Origin: Olsenella sp. An285
Lineage (GTDB): Bacteria > Actinomycetota > Coriobacteriia > Coriobacteriales > Atopobiaceae
Direction of reading: 5' to 3'
Assembly: GCF_002159625.1 (NCBI RefSeq)
Contig: NZ_NFIZ01000008.1
Span: 1-64,000, forward strand
DNA: 64,000 bases
In this document: positions 8,511 through 17,403 of the stretch, piece after piece
Layout of the letters: each line of letters begins with the position of its first letter
How positions within the stretch are numbered: position 1 is the stretch's first letter
Program-made: the position numbers and the translations under genes
Notes under the pieces: generated by a model
What the model was told of the DNA's origin: nothing
What the model saw: only the letters and a program-made list of their open reading frames with translations
Databases searched by the model: none

Positions 8511-9695
8511 ATGCGTAAGCGGCTCACGGGATATCTGTTTGGAACAATTCGCCCCGCATGGTTGGCGTCGTTGCTCAAGGGGGCGGTCAACCGCTCGCTG
8601 GATCTTGTCTATTGGGGAAACGAACAGCTGCGCAAGCGGGGAGCGACGCAAACTGCTCAGCTGCCGAGCGGTGGGGAGGCGAGGGGCCTGCTTGATCGCA
8701 CCTCGCCAAAGCCGCGGGCAGCACGTCCCGTTCAGTCAGCAGCATGCGAGCCGGGCATTGCGATTTCCGTTATCGTTCCCGTCTACAACGTAGAGCCCTT
8801 TGTTGGGCGTTGCCTCGATTCGCTCAAAGGGCAAGAGGGAGATGTTCCAGCAGAGTTCATCGTTGTCGACGATGGGTCGACAGATGGAAGCGGCGAGATA
8901 GTCGACGCGTATCGCTCGGAACCTCGCTTCCGAATTGTCCATCAGCACAACCAGGGGTATTCCGGAGCTAGGAACACCGGCTTGGAGCTTGCTCGCGGTA
9001 GGTACATTTGCTTTGTTGATTCAGACGACTACGTGGAGCCAACATTCTTGCAAACGTTGCTCACCGCAGCGGAAAAGAACAGCGCCGACATTGCGGAAGT
9101 GGGCTACTACAAGCTATTTGAAGACGGTACCAAGAAACACATGCTCCATCCCGCAACGGTGCTCCGCGGCGATCGGTCGAGTGCCATATTCCAGTATCCC
9201 GGCTTCTTCTGGGGCAAGCTGTTTCGTCGCGAGCTGTTTGAGAGTGTCCGACTCCCGGAGGGCTATTGGTACGAGGACACCATCGTCCATTTCCTGCTGT
9301 TTCGGATGTGCGAAACCTTCGTGTATCTCCCGCAGCCGTTGTACGCGTACCGCATCAACGAGCGAGGCATTACCAAGAGTAGCGTCGGTAACCCGAAGGC
9401 GATCGATGCGTACTGGATTTTGGAATACTGCCTCGCCATGTCGGACCGTCTGCAGCTCAAGCGGGACGATGTGTTCTACGAGCAGCTGCTCTATCACTGC
9501 GGTTTCATCCTCTGGAGTCGAGTGAAATCCTTGTCGGAAGATGTCCAGATGGCGGCGTTTGTTCTTGCAGCCGATCTTGTCAAAAACAACCGAGTCGCTT
9601 CTCGTCGCAGGCCAACGTACCTGTATCGGGAAGTCGAGGACGCTTTGCTGCAGGGAGACTTCGCAAAGTGGTGTCTAGTATCAAGGTACATGTAG
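8511..9695 (+). CDS. GT2-family glycosyltransferase with N-terminal extension
   Basis: A GT-A fold glycosyltransferase of 394 residues. The catalytic domain begins only at residue 85 (ISVIVPVYNVE) after an 80-residue basic, Pro/Ala-rich extension. It then shows VDDGSTDGSG, HQHNQGYSGARNTGL and the metal-binding FVDSDDYVEP, followed by ALYAYRINERG-type features (YAYRINERGIT) of capsule and teichoic-acid GT2 enzymes. ATG 8511 lies one base after the previous stop. The extension could associate with the membrane but has no clear transmembrane span. Confidence 0.88.
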   Translation: MRKRLTGYLFGTIRPAWLASLLKGAVNRSLDLVYWGNEQLRKRGATQTAQLPSGGEARGLLDRTSPKPRAARPVQSAACEPGIAISVIVPVYNVEPFVGRCLDSLKGQEGDVPAEFIVVDDGSTDGSGEIVDAYRSEPRFRIVHQHNQGYSGARNTGLELARGRYICFVDSDDYVEPTFLQTLLTAAEKNSADIAEVGYYKLFEDGTKKHMLHPATVLRGDRSSAIFQYPGFFWGKLFRRELFESVRLPEGYWYEDTIVHFLLFRMCETFVYLPQPLYAYRINERGITKSSVGNPKAIDAYWILEYCLAMSDRLQLKRDDVFYEQLLYHCGFILWSRVKSLSEDVQMAAFVLAADLVKNNRVASRRRPTYLYREVEDALLQGDFAKWCLVSRYM

Positions 9696-9711
9696 TGGGT
9701 GCTGTGCAAGC

Positions 9712-10806
9712 ATGAGGATTCTGGTAACAGGCTTTACAGCAAATTACGGCGGCGTCGAGTCGCTCGTGATGGGCTACTACCGCGAGATGAAGAAGCTGGA
9801 TGACGCGCTCGTTTTCGATCTGCTGGGATATGCGGACGAGCCGGCGTACAGGGAGGAGATCGCGCGGCTTGGCGGCAAGGTCTATACCGTTCCATCTCCA
9901 AAGCATGCGGGCCACAGAAAGGCCCTCAAAGAGTTCTTCCATGTGCATGGCGGCGAATACGATGCGCTGTGGTGCAACAAATGCGATCTGCATGACATCG
10001 GCTATCTCCAAGCAGCGAGGAGCTGCATTCCAAAGCGGATTCTGCATGCCCATAGCTCCAGGCTCAACTACGATGGTGTGAGAATGTGGCTGTTTGGCTT
10101 CCTGCACCGGGTCCATAAGGCTCAAGCTTCTGCTTGCGCCACCGATCTGTGGGCGTGTTCCGATTGGGCGGCCGAATGGATGTTCCCACGGCACAAGTTT
10201 AGTGACGTTCGATTCGTTCCTAACGCGATTCGCCTCGAGACGTTCACGTTTGATGGGGAAGCGCGACAAGCGTATCGCGATCAGTTGAGCGTAAGTGGAA
10301 CCGTATATGGCTGCGTGGGACGCCTGAATGAGAACAAGAACATAGCGTTCGCCCTGCGGGCGTTTCGGCATGTATGGGAACAGCAAAGAGATTCGTATCT
10401 TTTGGTTGTGGGAACGGGTGAACTTGAGGCGGCTCATAAAGCTGAGGCTGCGGCAATGCCCTGCAAGAACAACGTCATATTTCTCGGCATGCGTCAGGAC
10501 GTTCCACAGTTGCTTCAAGCCATGGACTGTCTGCTCATGCCGTCGTTGTTCGAGGGTTTCCCGGTTGCTCCAATCGAGGCGCAAGCGGCGGGTCTCCCTG
10601 TATTTGCGGCGTCGGATGGCATAACGCCTCAGGCGCGGCTGACCGATCTCTTTCATTTCCTGCCCCTGTCCCTAGGTCCCGAGGGGTGGGCGGAGCAGAT
10701 CCTAAAGGCCGACCTTGCGCGAAAAGATTGTCTGGGTGAATTGCGCGAAAAAGGGTTTGACATAACGGCGGCTGCTCAACAGCTGCTCGACGCTTTCAGG
10801 CAGTGA
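9712..10806 (+). CDS. GT4-type glycosyltransferase
   Basis: A 364-residue GT-B enzyme. It has TGFTANYGGVESLVMGYY at the N-terminus (glycine loop), NKCDLHDIGYLQAAR, RILHAHSSRL, ACSDWAAEWMF, VPNAIRLETF, GCVGRLNENKNIAFAL, and EGFPVAPIEAQAAGLP (E-x7-E). The motif set (HAH near residue 107, ACSDWA, EGFPV) matches the EpsF/CapM-like family also represented by the gene at 6107. It is separated from neighbours by 16 bases upstream and one downstream, so it is part of the same transcript. Confidence 0.9.
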   Translation: MRILVTGFTANYGGVESLVMGYYREMKKLDDALVFDLLGYADEPAYREEIARLGGKVYTVPSPKHAGHRKALKEFFHVHGGEYDALWCNKCDLHDIGYLQAARSCIPKRILHAHSSRLNYDGVRMWLFGFLHRVHKAQASACATDLWACSDWAAEWMFPRHKFSDVRFVPNAIRLETFTFDGEARQAYRDQLSVSGTVYGCVGRLNENKNIAFALRAFRHVWEQQRDSYLLVVGTGELEAAHKAEAAAMPCKNNVIFLGMRQDVPQLLQAMDCLLMPSLFEGFPVAPIEAQAAGLPVFAASDGITPQARLTDLFHFLPLSLGPEGWAEQILKADLARKDCLGELREKGFDITAAAQQLLDAFRQ

Positions 10807-10807
10807 A

Positions 10808-11977
10808 ATGGTCATGAGGAAGACGAAGCTTCTATTCATCATGGAGTCGCTCGGTATCGGCGGGGCTGAGAAAAGCCTGTTGACACTGCTGTCGAAATTG
10901 GACTATGACCGCTTCGACGTGTCCCTGTTCCTCTTTCGCCATAATGGCGAGCTCATGCAGTTCCTTCCTGCTGAAGTAAACCTTCTGCCGGAAGATACCA
11001 GCTTTGCCGTCTTTGCGAACAATCGGAAGACCGCGCCACTTGCGTATTTGCGCAGGGGAGACTTCGTTCGAGCTTGGTATAGCTTCTGCTATCTGATTGG
11101 TTGCGTATGGCAGCGCCTGACCAACAAGCCCTTGTACATCGGCTGGCATTTTGTACGACGCCTGTTTGGCGACAACGGCCTATCAGCAGATATTGCCATC
11201 GCCTATCTCGAACGTAAATGTGTGTATTTCACCGCAGAGAAGGTGAGCGCACCCTGCAAGATCGCTTTTGTTCACAACGACTATAGCGTGTATCCCCATG
11301 ACGCTAAGCTGGATACGTGCTATTTCGCTGACTATCGGACAATCGCAACCGTCTCGAATCACTGTCGGCACGTGCTGGCTGAGCTATTTCCGCAATATGC
11401 CGAACGGTTTGCCGTGGTCAGGAACACGGTCTCCTCGTCGATGATTCGCCGTATGGCGCAAGAGCAGCTTCCGCAGGCGTTAGACAATGATGGGGCGCTG
11501 ACGCTCGTTACTGTCGGCCGTTTGGTTGAGCAGAAGGGCTATGACAGGGCGATTAAGATTTGCCGGATGCTCGTAGACAAAGGCCTTTTGGTTCGTTGGT
11601 TCGCCGTTGGAGGTGGTCCCGCGCGCTCGGCTCTTGAGGAGCAAGTCGACAGGCTGGGCTTGCGACAGAACTTCGTCTTTGTCGGGGCGACCGCTAATCC
11701 CTATCCGTGGATGAATGCGGCCGATGTTTATGTGCAACCTTCACGTTTTGAAGGCTTTGGCATCACTGTTGCCGAGGCAAAGGCGCTTGGCAAACGCATC
11801 GTGTGCAGCGACATTCCGGAGTTTCGCGAGCAGCTAGAGGATTATCCCAATGCATGGCTCGCAGCTTCCGAGGAGGAGTTTTCACGAGCTATAGAGGTTG
11901 CCGCCAAGGTCCCCTTGCAGGCTTGCGAGACCGCGGAAGATTCGATAGACGCCTTTTATCGGTGTCTGGAGCGCTGA
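10808..11977 (+). CDS. GT4-type glycosyltransferase
   Basis: A 389-residue GT-B enzyme: KLLFIMESLGIGGAEKSLL (acceptor loop), NRKTAPLAYLRRG, ADIAIAYLERK, IAFVHNDYSVYP, TVSNHCRHVL, VRNTVSSSMI, TVGRLVEQKGYDRAI and RFEGFGITVAEAKALGK, the last being the E-x7-E donor site. ATG 10808 is used; ATG 10814 is an equal alternative and neither has a strong ribosome site. Composition drifts toward lower GC from here to about 14270. Donor and linkage unknown. Confidence 0.9.
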   Translation: MVMRKTKLLFIMESLGIGGAEKSLLTLLSKLDYDRFDVSLFLFRHNGELMQFLPAEVNLLPEDTSFAVFANNRKTAPLAYLRRGDFVRAWYSFCYLIGCVWQRLTNKPLYIGWHFVRRLFGDNGLSADIAIAYLERKCVYFTAEKVSAPCKIAFVHNDYSVYPHDAKLDTCYFADYRTIATVSNHCRHVLAELFPQYAERFAVVRNTVSSSMIRRMAQEQLPQALDNDGALTLVTVGRLVEQKGYDRAIKICRMLVDKGLLVRWFAVGGGPARSALEEQVDRLGLRQNFVFVGATANPYPWMNAADVYVQPSRFEGFGITVAEAKALGKRIVCSDIPEFREQLEDYPNAWLAASEEEFSRAIEVAAKVPLQACETAEDSIDAFYRCLER

Positions 11978-11984
11978 GGTCAAA

Positions 11985-12998
11985 ATGGAAGCTCATGTCC
12001 AAGAGGCAGAATTGGATAAACAGCAAGCTTTAGTGTCGGTGATCGTGCCGATTTACAACGTGGAGAAGCATCTCGATCGATGCCTCGAGAGCATCCTGGG
12101 GCAGACCTACCGGAACCTCGAGATCCTCCTGATCGACGACGGTTCTACGGACGGCAGCCTGGAAATCATGAACCGCTATGCAGAACGGGATCCGCGCGTC
12201 CGCGTGTTCCACAAGGAGAACGGGGGCGTCTCCTCGGCACGTAACTTAGGGCTCGAGATGATGAGCGGCGAATACTGCACCTTCGTGGACCCGGACGATT
12301 ACGTGGCCGAGGTGTATGTGGAATGGCTTTATGCTGCGTTAAACAAATATGAGGCGGACTTAGCTACTTGCGGGTTTTGCTCTGTAGGCCCGGATGATAC
12401 GCCTACTTTGCCAGCGGAGGGAGCGCCGAATTGCTCACAAATTGACATGAGAGATTTTTCTTTGTTTGGCGAAGATGGCGGACATTCCTTTTTAGGTTGC
12501 TGGGCCGCGCTATACAAGAGCTCTTTGATGGACGGTTTGAGATTCGATGTTGATTTGTATTATGGAGAGGACACGCTGCTCTTTGTAAGTTATCTCACGA
12601 GGAGTAAGGTGCTGGTCGATATTAGGGACGACCTTTATGTCTATGTGCAACATGCAGGGTCTGCATGTCACCTCGAGTATAGCCCACGCCATTTAACCAT
12701 TATTGAGGCGAGAAAGCGAAGCATCCTTGAGCTGCAGAACGCACCTAAAAAACTGTACCAGTCGTTGGTTGCGTGTCATTTGATGAATTGCAGCTTCGCT
12801 CTAACAGACATGTTCAACAGCCCGTATAAAGACTCCGATACGGTTCGATACCTCGTCAAAGAGCTTAGAAAATACCGCAAGGCGGTTGCCTACATTCCTA
12901 AAGAGAAAAAGGCGGTTCGTTTACGCGTGCGCGCTTCTATCGTATTTCCGCGATTGAGTTCATACCTACTACAGCGTTATTTTCATTGGAAAGAATAA
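11985..12998 (+). CDS. GT2-family glycosyltransferase (intact member of a duplicated pair)
   Basis: A 337-residue GT-A enzyme. Residues 16-26 are VSVIVPIYNVE, followed by IDDGSTDGS, HKENGGVSSARN and FVDPDDYV (metal site). The C-terminal half (after about residue 105) is AT-rich and differs in composition from the first 85 codons. The donor-binding 5' segment 12060-12241 is about 95% identical in DNA to 13193-13374 in the next gene, while the acceptor halves diverge. This pattern implies segmental exchange between the two genes. ATG 11985 follows a GAGGT site. Confidence 0.88.
   Translation: MEAHVQEAELDKQQALVSVIVPIYNVEKHLDRCLESILGQTYRNLEILLIDDGSTDGSLEIMNRYAERDPRVRVFHKENGGVSSARNLGLEMMSGEYCTFVDPDDYVAEVYVEWLYAALNKYEADLATCGFCSVGPDDTPTLPAEGAPNCSQIDMRDFSLFGEDGGHSFLGCWAALYKSSLMDGLRFDVDLYYGEDTLLFVSYLTRSKVLVDIRDDLYVYVQHAGSACHLEYSPRHLTIIEARKRSILELQNAPKKLYQSLVACHLMNCSFALTDMFNSPYKDSDTVRYLVKELRKYRKAVAYIPKEKKAVRLRVRASIVFPRLSSYLLQRYFHWKE
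12060..12241 (+). repeat. Duplicated GT2 5' segment, copy 1
   Basis: This 182-base segment encodes the nucleotide-binding part of the GT2 enzyme. It aligns without gaps to 13193-13374; I count 8 differences by eye. Flanking sequence on both sides is much less alike. Confidence 0.85.
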
Positions 12999-13192
12999 AC
13001 GCCTCGTAAAGTCTTGAGGCAGTCACTTATCGAATAAGCTCGAAATGGAATTCAACGGCCTCTAGCTGCTGCTTCTAGAATATCTCGATTAGCAGCCGTG
13101 TGTGGCAGAAGAGCGAAATGGGTCCGTATTTAGAGGGGATGAAAATGGGTCGCAACCGAGATTTGGTTTCCGTTATCGTCCCCGTTTATAAC

Positions 13193-13374
13193 GTGGAGAA
13201 GCATCTGGATCAATGCCTCGAGAGCATCCTGGGGCAGACCTACCGGAACCTCGAGATCCTCCTGATCGACGACGGTTCGACGGACAGCAGCCTGGAAATC
13301 ATGAACCGCTATGCAGAGCAGGACCCGCGCATCCGCGTGTTCCACAAGGAGAACGGGGGCGTCTCCTCGGCACG
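13193..13374 (+). repeat. Duplicated GT2 5' segment, copy 2
   Basis: Counterpart of 12060-12241, with 8 differences in 182 bases by hand count. Downstream of it the two genes diverge at both DNA and protein level. Confidence 0.85.
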
Positions 13375-13395
13375 CAATATGGGCCTTGAAACGAT

Positions 13396-13404
13396 GGGGG
13401 GGGG
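13396..13404 (+). repeat. G9 homopolymer tract inside a glycosyltransferase gene
   Basis: Nine consecutive G on the coding strand encode Gly-Gly-Gly in the frameshifted GT2 paralogue. The intact paralogue has no run at the same codons. Long G tracts in surface-glycan genes are classic slipped-strand phase-variation sites in other bacteria. Confidence 0.7.
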
Positions 13405-13741
13405 ATACTGCACATTCGTAGATGCGGACGGCCATGTGTCAGAAAGGTACATCGAGCGACTCTATTGTGGGCTAAGGAAATACGATGCGGATTTGTCGAT
13501 TTGCGGATACTGCTCTGTAGCGCCTAATGAAGAAGCTCGCTTTTCTTCAGATCACGATAAACAAATGAGCTGGGTAATACCTTCGACGGAGTTTTCCTTC
13601 TTTGAGAATGATTGTGGCTCGGCCCATTTCGTAAGCTGGGGAGCTCTTTACAAGAAATCGCTTATATCAGATTTGAGATTCGACGAGAGTATTTTCTATA
13701 GCGAGGATGCGTTGTTCTTTACAAATTATAAAGTACGAAGT

Positions 13742-13747
13742 AAAAAA
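13742..13747 (+). repeat. A6 run at the frameshift point
   Basis: Adding one A here restores a continuous, gap-free match to the paralogous GT2. It is therefore the most likely site of the one-base loss that ends the first frame at 13759. Confidence 0.6.
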
Positions 13748-14268
13748 GCGTTCGTATAAATGAGGAGCTATATGCCTACGTAAGGCACGAACAGTCTGCC
13801 ACGCACGATGGTTACAATCCGAAAATGTGGACTGAAGTGAATGCTTGGAATGAAATCGTCAATCAAACGAAAAGCGGCCCTGCTAACCTACACAAGTCGG
13901 CAGAATCGTTTTATGTACTCAATTGCTCCGCGATTTTATCTCGCATGCTGTTCAGCCCGTACTATAAACCAGAGAAGGCGCGATATCTAATTCGAGAGAT
14001 CCGAAGGCACTATAAGGCAATTTCTTACATACCCAGATCAAGATGTTTGCTTCGCAGCCGTTTGACTGCGACGCTGCTGTTTCCTCGACTAACTTCAGTT
14101 TTATTGAGATGCAAGGCGGAGGGTTTCCGGAATGCAAGCACTGCTTTGTTCCGAGCCGTTTTTCTCGATAGGGGAAAGACGGAGGAATGAATTTCGAGCA
14201 TTGCATCTGAGCAAGGTTGTTCAGGCGGTTACCTTCTTTAACGCAGAGTTTTGTAGGAAAACAATCGT

Positions 14269-15582
14269 ATGTTGAGTCTGCAATCGAACAACTTTATATC
14301 AGTGCTGCGCACAGCCTGCGGCAACAGTAAACAGCCGCTGTATCAGCCGGATTGGTCAGCCATGGCGCAGGTGGCTCGCGCCCAGTCGCTCACGGCGCTG
14401 TTTCACGAAGGCGCGCGCCAATACGACGAGTTCGTCTCATGGGATGCTCCCGAGCGCCAGCAGTTGCAGGCTGAAACCATGGCTTGCGTTGTCGGCCAGA
14501 TGCAGCGTACTCAGCGGTTTTTGGGGCTATACCAAAAGCTATTGACTGCCGGCCTGCGCCCCATCGTGCTCAAGGGCATTCTTTGTCGCGTGCTGTATGG
14601 TCCCCTGGCTGACTACCGCCCTTCCTGCGACGAGGATCTTTACGTCCCGCCCGAGCAAATCGCTGCAGCGCACGAGGTCCTGCAGCAAAACGACTGGCAG
14701 ATGACCTCTCATCCCGAGAGCCTCGCGGTTCCCGAAACCCTGCAGGTAATCGGCTACGAAGACGGGCAAGGCATCCTTCCGCTGGAGGTCCATCCCACGT
14801 GGGCCGGCACGGGCAGTCCGCGTCAGGATGCGGAGAACGCCTGCTTTGCCGCCGCGGACGAGCGCGCGGTTGTCGTCGAGGTGGAGGGCATTCCGCTCCT
14901 GTCGCTCGAGCCGACCGACCATTATCTGTACTTGTTCTTACACTTGGCGAAGCACTTTGAGCTTGCGGGTGTGGGGCTGCGGCAGATCATCGATCTCGCG
15001 CAGTTCCAGCGCGCGTATGACGATCAGATCGATTGGCGCCGCGTTCGCAGGGAGATTCGTGAGCTTTCATCCCCCAGCCTGCATGCAGATGCCATGCAGA
15101 TCGCACGCCTTCTGGGTTTTGAGGTGCAGGAGCTGTTCCGCCCGGTCGATTCTGATCGGCTTCTGGACGACTGTCTGACCGGTGGCGTTTTCGGGTTCGC
15201 ACGAGAAGGGCATGGGCGCGGAGCGATTCTTTCCATTGCTGCTCGCTATCCGACCAAGGCATCCCGTCTGCGGCGCCTGGTCGCCCCAAGTGTTTCGCAG
15301 CTCCAGGACGGCCGTCCGTGGTTGGTTGGGCGCCCATGGCTCCTTCCGGTCGCGTGGGCTCAGCGCGCCGGGAGGCTGATGTTCGACGGCAAATGGAGCC
15401 GCATCACGGCAGGAGCTCTGAAGGAGGCCCACCAACGACTGGAGCTTCTGCGCAGGTACGGCCTGGCAGCGGGAGAACAGGCGGCGCATCGGTCCGCTCA
15501 AGGCGGGGGTACCATAACAAATGACCCCTCAGAGCAGGGCCATGACCAGCACGACCAGACACCCGGAGGGGCGACGTCATGA
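14269..15582 (+). CDS. Nucleotidyltransferase-like protein (PF14907-type)
   Basis: A 437-residue protein of the uncharacterised nucleotidyltransferase family that accompanies peptide-modification clusters (a member tailors some lasso peptides). The core is GLRPIVLKGILCRVLY followed by PLADYRPSCDEDLYV, where D-E-D occupies the metal-binding position. LPLEVHPTW and a conserved YLYLFLHLAKHFE segment follow. The C-terminus is polar (ITNDPSEQGHDQHDQ). It is the first gene after the broken GT2 and is coupled to the PqqD-like gene by an ATGA overlap. By analogy it may transfer a nucleotidyl or phosphoryl group to a peptide or glycan; this is inference. Confidence 0.8.
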   Translation: MLSLQSNNFISVLRTACGNSKQPLYQPDWSAMAQVARAQSLTALFHEGARQYDEFVSWDAPERQQLQAETMACVVGQMQRTQRFLGLYQKLLTAGLRPIVLKGILCRVLYGPLADYRPSCDEDLYVPPEQIAAAHEVLQQNDWQMTSHPESLAVPETLQVIGYEDGQGILPLEVHPTWAGTGSPRQDAENACFAAADERAVVVEVEGIPLLSLEPTDHYLYLFLHLAKHFELAGVGLRQIIDLAQFQRAYDDQIDWRRVRREIRELSSPSLHADAMQIARLLGFEVQELFRPVDSDRLLDDCLTGGVFGFAREGHGRGAILSIAARYPTKASRLRRLVAPSVSQLQDGRPWLVGRPWLLPVAWAQRAGRLMFDGKWSRITAGALKEAHQRLELLRRYGLAAGEQAAHRSAQGGGTITNDPSEQGHDQHDQTPGGATS

Positions 15583-15959
15583 AACTGAAGGATCAGCTCA
15601 TCCTGCGCGAGGTCGCAGGGCAGTACGTTATCGTGCCTACGGGCAAGCGGGTGCAGGAAGTGACGTCGATCGTCTACATCTCGTCTTCCGCCGCGTACCT
15701 GTGGGAGTACATGAAGGACCACGAGTTCACGAGGGAAGACCTCGTCAATCGCATCATGGGACACTACGTAGGCGTGACGGAGGAAAAGGCCAGCGCCGAC
15801 GTGGATCGGTTCCTCAAGATCCTTGAGGACAACAATATCCTCGATGACGGCGTGAAAAGGGGCAGGTCCGTCGCGCGCATGTCCAAGGAGTTTTTCGACA
15901 AGCTCTGGCCAGCCGGCGGTCCGTCAAAGCAGCGGGACGGCGGTGACGGCCAAGCATGA
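15579..15959 (+). CDS. PqqD-family peptide-binding (RRE) protein
   Basis: A 126-residue protein with the PqqD fold, a RiPP recognition element that presents a leader peptide to modifying enzymes. Typical features are LILREVAGQYVIVPTG (strands 1-2), the SIVYISSSAAYLWEYM helix region, and FTREDLVNRIMGHYVGVTEEKASADVDRFLKILEDNNIL, given here in pieces: FTREDLVNRIMGHY (residues 50-63), then a Val/Asp/Leu-rich helix to residue 90. A 35-residue basic tail follows. It overlaps both neighbours by ATGA, and the next gene is a radical SAM enzyme, the usual PqqD partner. Fold call firm; client peptide not identified. Confidence 0.85.
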   Translation: MKLKDQLILREVAGQYVIVPTGKRVQEVTSIVYISSSAAYLWEYMKDHEFTREDLVNRIMGHYVGVTEEKASADVDRFLKILEDNNILDDGVKRGRSVARMSKEFFDKLWPAGGPSKQRDGGDGQA

Positions 15960-17023
15960 CGCGCAACTTTGAGCCGGCATGCCGCCAGATGGACTGGCTT
16001 GACCCGTTCCACAAGCAGGTGTGGGAGAGAGCTTTTGCCGACGGCATCCCCATCTCGGGTACCTTTGAGCTGACGCCGCGCTGCAACTTCAACTGCAAGA
16101 TGTGCTATGTTCATCTCAAAGCGGAGGACATTCCCCGCCATGGGCGCGAGCTGTCCGCCAAGGAGTGGCTGCGCATAGCAGAGGAAGCGCGTGACGCCGG
16201 GACCACGTGGGTCTGCGTGACCGGCGGCGAGCCGCTCATGCATCCGGAGTTCGAGGAGATCTGGACGGGTCTGGCCCAGATGGGCTTTTTTCTTACGCTG
16301 CAGACCAACGCCTCGCTGGTCAGCGGCAAGATGGCAAAGCTGCTGGAGCGGTATCCGCCCCGGCAGGCAAAGGTTACGCTCTACGGCACCACCGACGAGG
16401 TGTACGAGGCGGTCTGCGAGGTCAACGACGGCTTCACCCGCGTCAACGACGGCATTCACACGCTGATGAGCTTGGGTATTCCGGTTGAGCTGGTGAGCAC
16501 CATCATCCAGCCCAACGATGGCGACGTGGAGAACATGGCGCTGTACGCCGTGCGCCACGGGCTCAAGTGGCTGCCGACGGGCAGCGTGAAGCCATCCCTT
16601 CGCGGCGCGCAGACAGATGCGGAGGCGGTCCGTCTGGAGCGCAAGAACATTCCAGCCTCGCTGCGGAAGATGGATTACTTCCTGGAGCATCCTGTCGATC
16701 CGGATAGGAAGCCGTGTACGTACTGCAAGGACTACCGCGTGGGCTACTGGATCACGTGGGAAGGCCAGATGCGGTTCTGCAGCTTCTTGAACGAACCATT
16801 CATTCCCGTGAGAGACCATTCATTCCGCTGGGCGTGGAATGCGCTCCTTGCATTTGAGGGCGAGTTAGACTGGCCGGATGAATGTCATGCCTGCTCAGCG
16901 CGGAAGGTTTGTTTCAAATGTGCCGCTTCGCTGGCATCAATGAGCGGCAGCCTGCATGAGGTTCCGAAATGGTATTGCGATAAGATTCGACAAATGTATG
17001 CGAATTTGAAAGGGCGCCCGTGA
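15956..17023 (+). CDS. Radical SAM/SPASM-like enzyme
   Basis: A 355-residue radical SAM protein. The 4Fe-4S cluster motif is C43-x3-C47-x2-C50 (PRCNFNCKMC), and VTGGEPLMHPEF (about 86-97) binds S-adenosylmethionine. The C-terminal part has clustered cysteines (CTYC near 253, RFCSF near 275, CHAC and CFKC near 312-323), as in SPASM domains that hold extra clusters for peptide modification. With the overlapping PqqD-like protein it forms the standard pair for post-translational peptide crosslinking or epimerisation. The gene's last 150 bases are less GC-rich. The substrate is unknown; the small protein encoded next is one candidate. Confidence 0.87.
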   Translation: MTRNFEPACRQMDWLDPFHKQVWERAFADGIPISGTFELTPRCNFNCKMCYVHLKAEDIPRHGRELSAKEWLRIAEEARDAGTTWVCVTGGEPLMHPEFEEIWTGLAQMGFFLTLQTNASLVSGKMAKLLERYPPRQAKVTLYGTTDEVYEAVCEVNDGFTRVNDGIHTLMSLGIPVELVSTIIQPNDGDVENMALYAVRHGLKWLPTGSVKPSLRGAQTDAEAVRLERKNIPASLRKMDYFLEHPVDPDRKPCTYCKDYRVGYWITWEGQMRFCSFLNEPFIPVRDHSFRWAWNALLAFEGELDWPDECHACSARKVCFKCAASLASMSGSLHEVPKWYCDKIRQMYANLKGRP

Positions 17024-17403
17024 TGGAAGGCGAGATCTACACCGAAGTGGACGCGAGCGTCCTGAATCCTGGAATCAGTACCATGGCGATGGTCTCGGGA
17101 GATTCTGAGCCTCCTGAGGGAGTAACCCCTGTCTTTATTTGGATTAGATGGCGCTATGACGACGCGACGGGCGAGGGCGGGTTCACCGGAAGTGGATGGT
17201 ACGTCGGTGACTCCAACAACGTCCTTTCGGAGCACTATTCCACCGAGGAGGCTTTCATCAAAGATCTGCTAGCGAATGGAAAGCCATGGCTGGACAGCCT
17301 GCTCCAGGGTTGGGACGAAAGCAAGAAGATCATGTTCTTTGTGAATAATCAGGCTACCTTAGGAGCTGGTAATTGCTTTGATGCGGCGGTTTCAGGGGCA
17401 TAG
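17023..17403 (+). CDS. Unrecognised 126-aa protein between radical SAM enzyme and P-loop kinase-like gene
   Basis: I recognise no family. The protein is acidic, with a Gly-rich middle (TGEGGFTGSGWYVGDSNN), a Trp-rich segment (VFIWIRWRY, GKPWLDSLLQGW) and a C-terminus FFVNNQATLGAGNCF with a single Cys. There is no signal peptide or transmembrane span. ATG 17023 overlaps the radical SAM stop (TGATG); GTG 17020 is an alternative. Its 3' end overlaps the next gene by 23 bases. Position makes it either a substrate/precursor of the modification enzymes or an accessory subunit. It is longer than typical RiPP precursors. Confidence 0.75.
   Translation: MEGEIYTEVDASVLNPGISTMAMVSGDSEPPEGVTPVFIWIRWRYDDATGEGGFTGSGWYVGDSNNVLSEHYSTEEAFIKDLLANGKPWLDSLLQGWDESKKIMFFVNNQATLGAGNCFDAAVSGA

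Larger units (their letters stand above)
13145..14190 (+). pseudogene. GT2-family glycosyltransferase, frameshifted paralogue
   Basis: A second copy of the GT2 gene at 11985. The first part (ATG 13145, ribosome site GAGGGG) reads to TAA 13757. The remaining sequence continues in the +1 frame as INEELYAYVRHEQSA and on through ILSRMLFSPYYKPEKARYLIREI to TGA 14188. Alignment with the intact paralogue (RSKVLVDIRDDLYVYV) is gap-free if the A6 run at 13742-13747 had one more A, so a one-base deletion there explains the break. A G9 tract at 13396-13404 replaces the paralogue's ATGAGCGGCGAA-like codons and is currently in frame. The gene may be decayed, phase-variable or a sequencing error; if translated, it gives a 204-residue protein lacking its C-terminal half. 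Confidence 0.8.
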
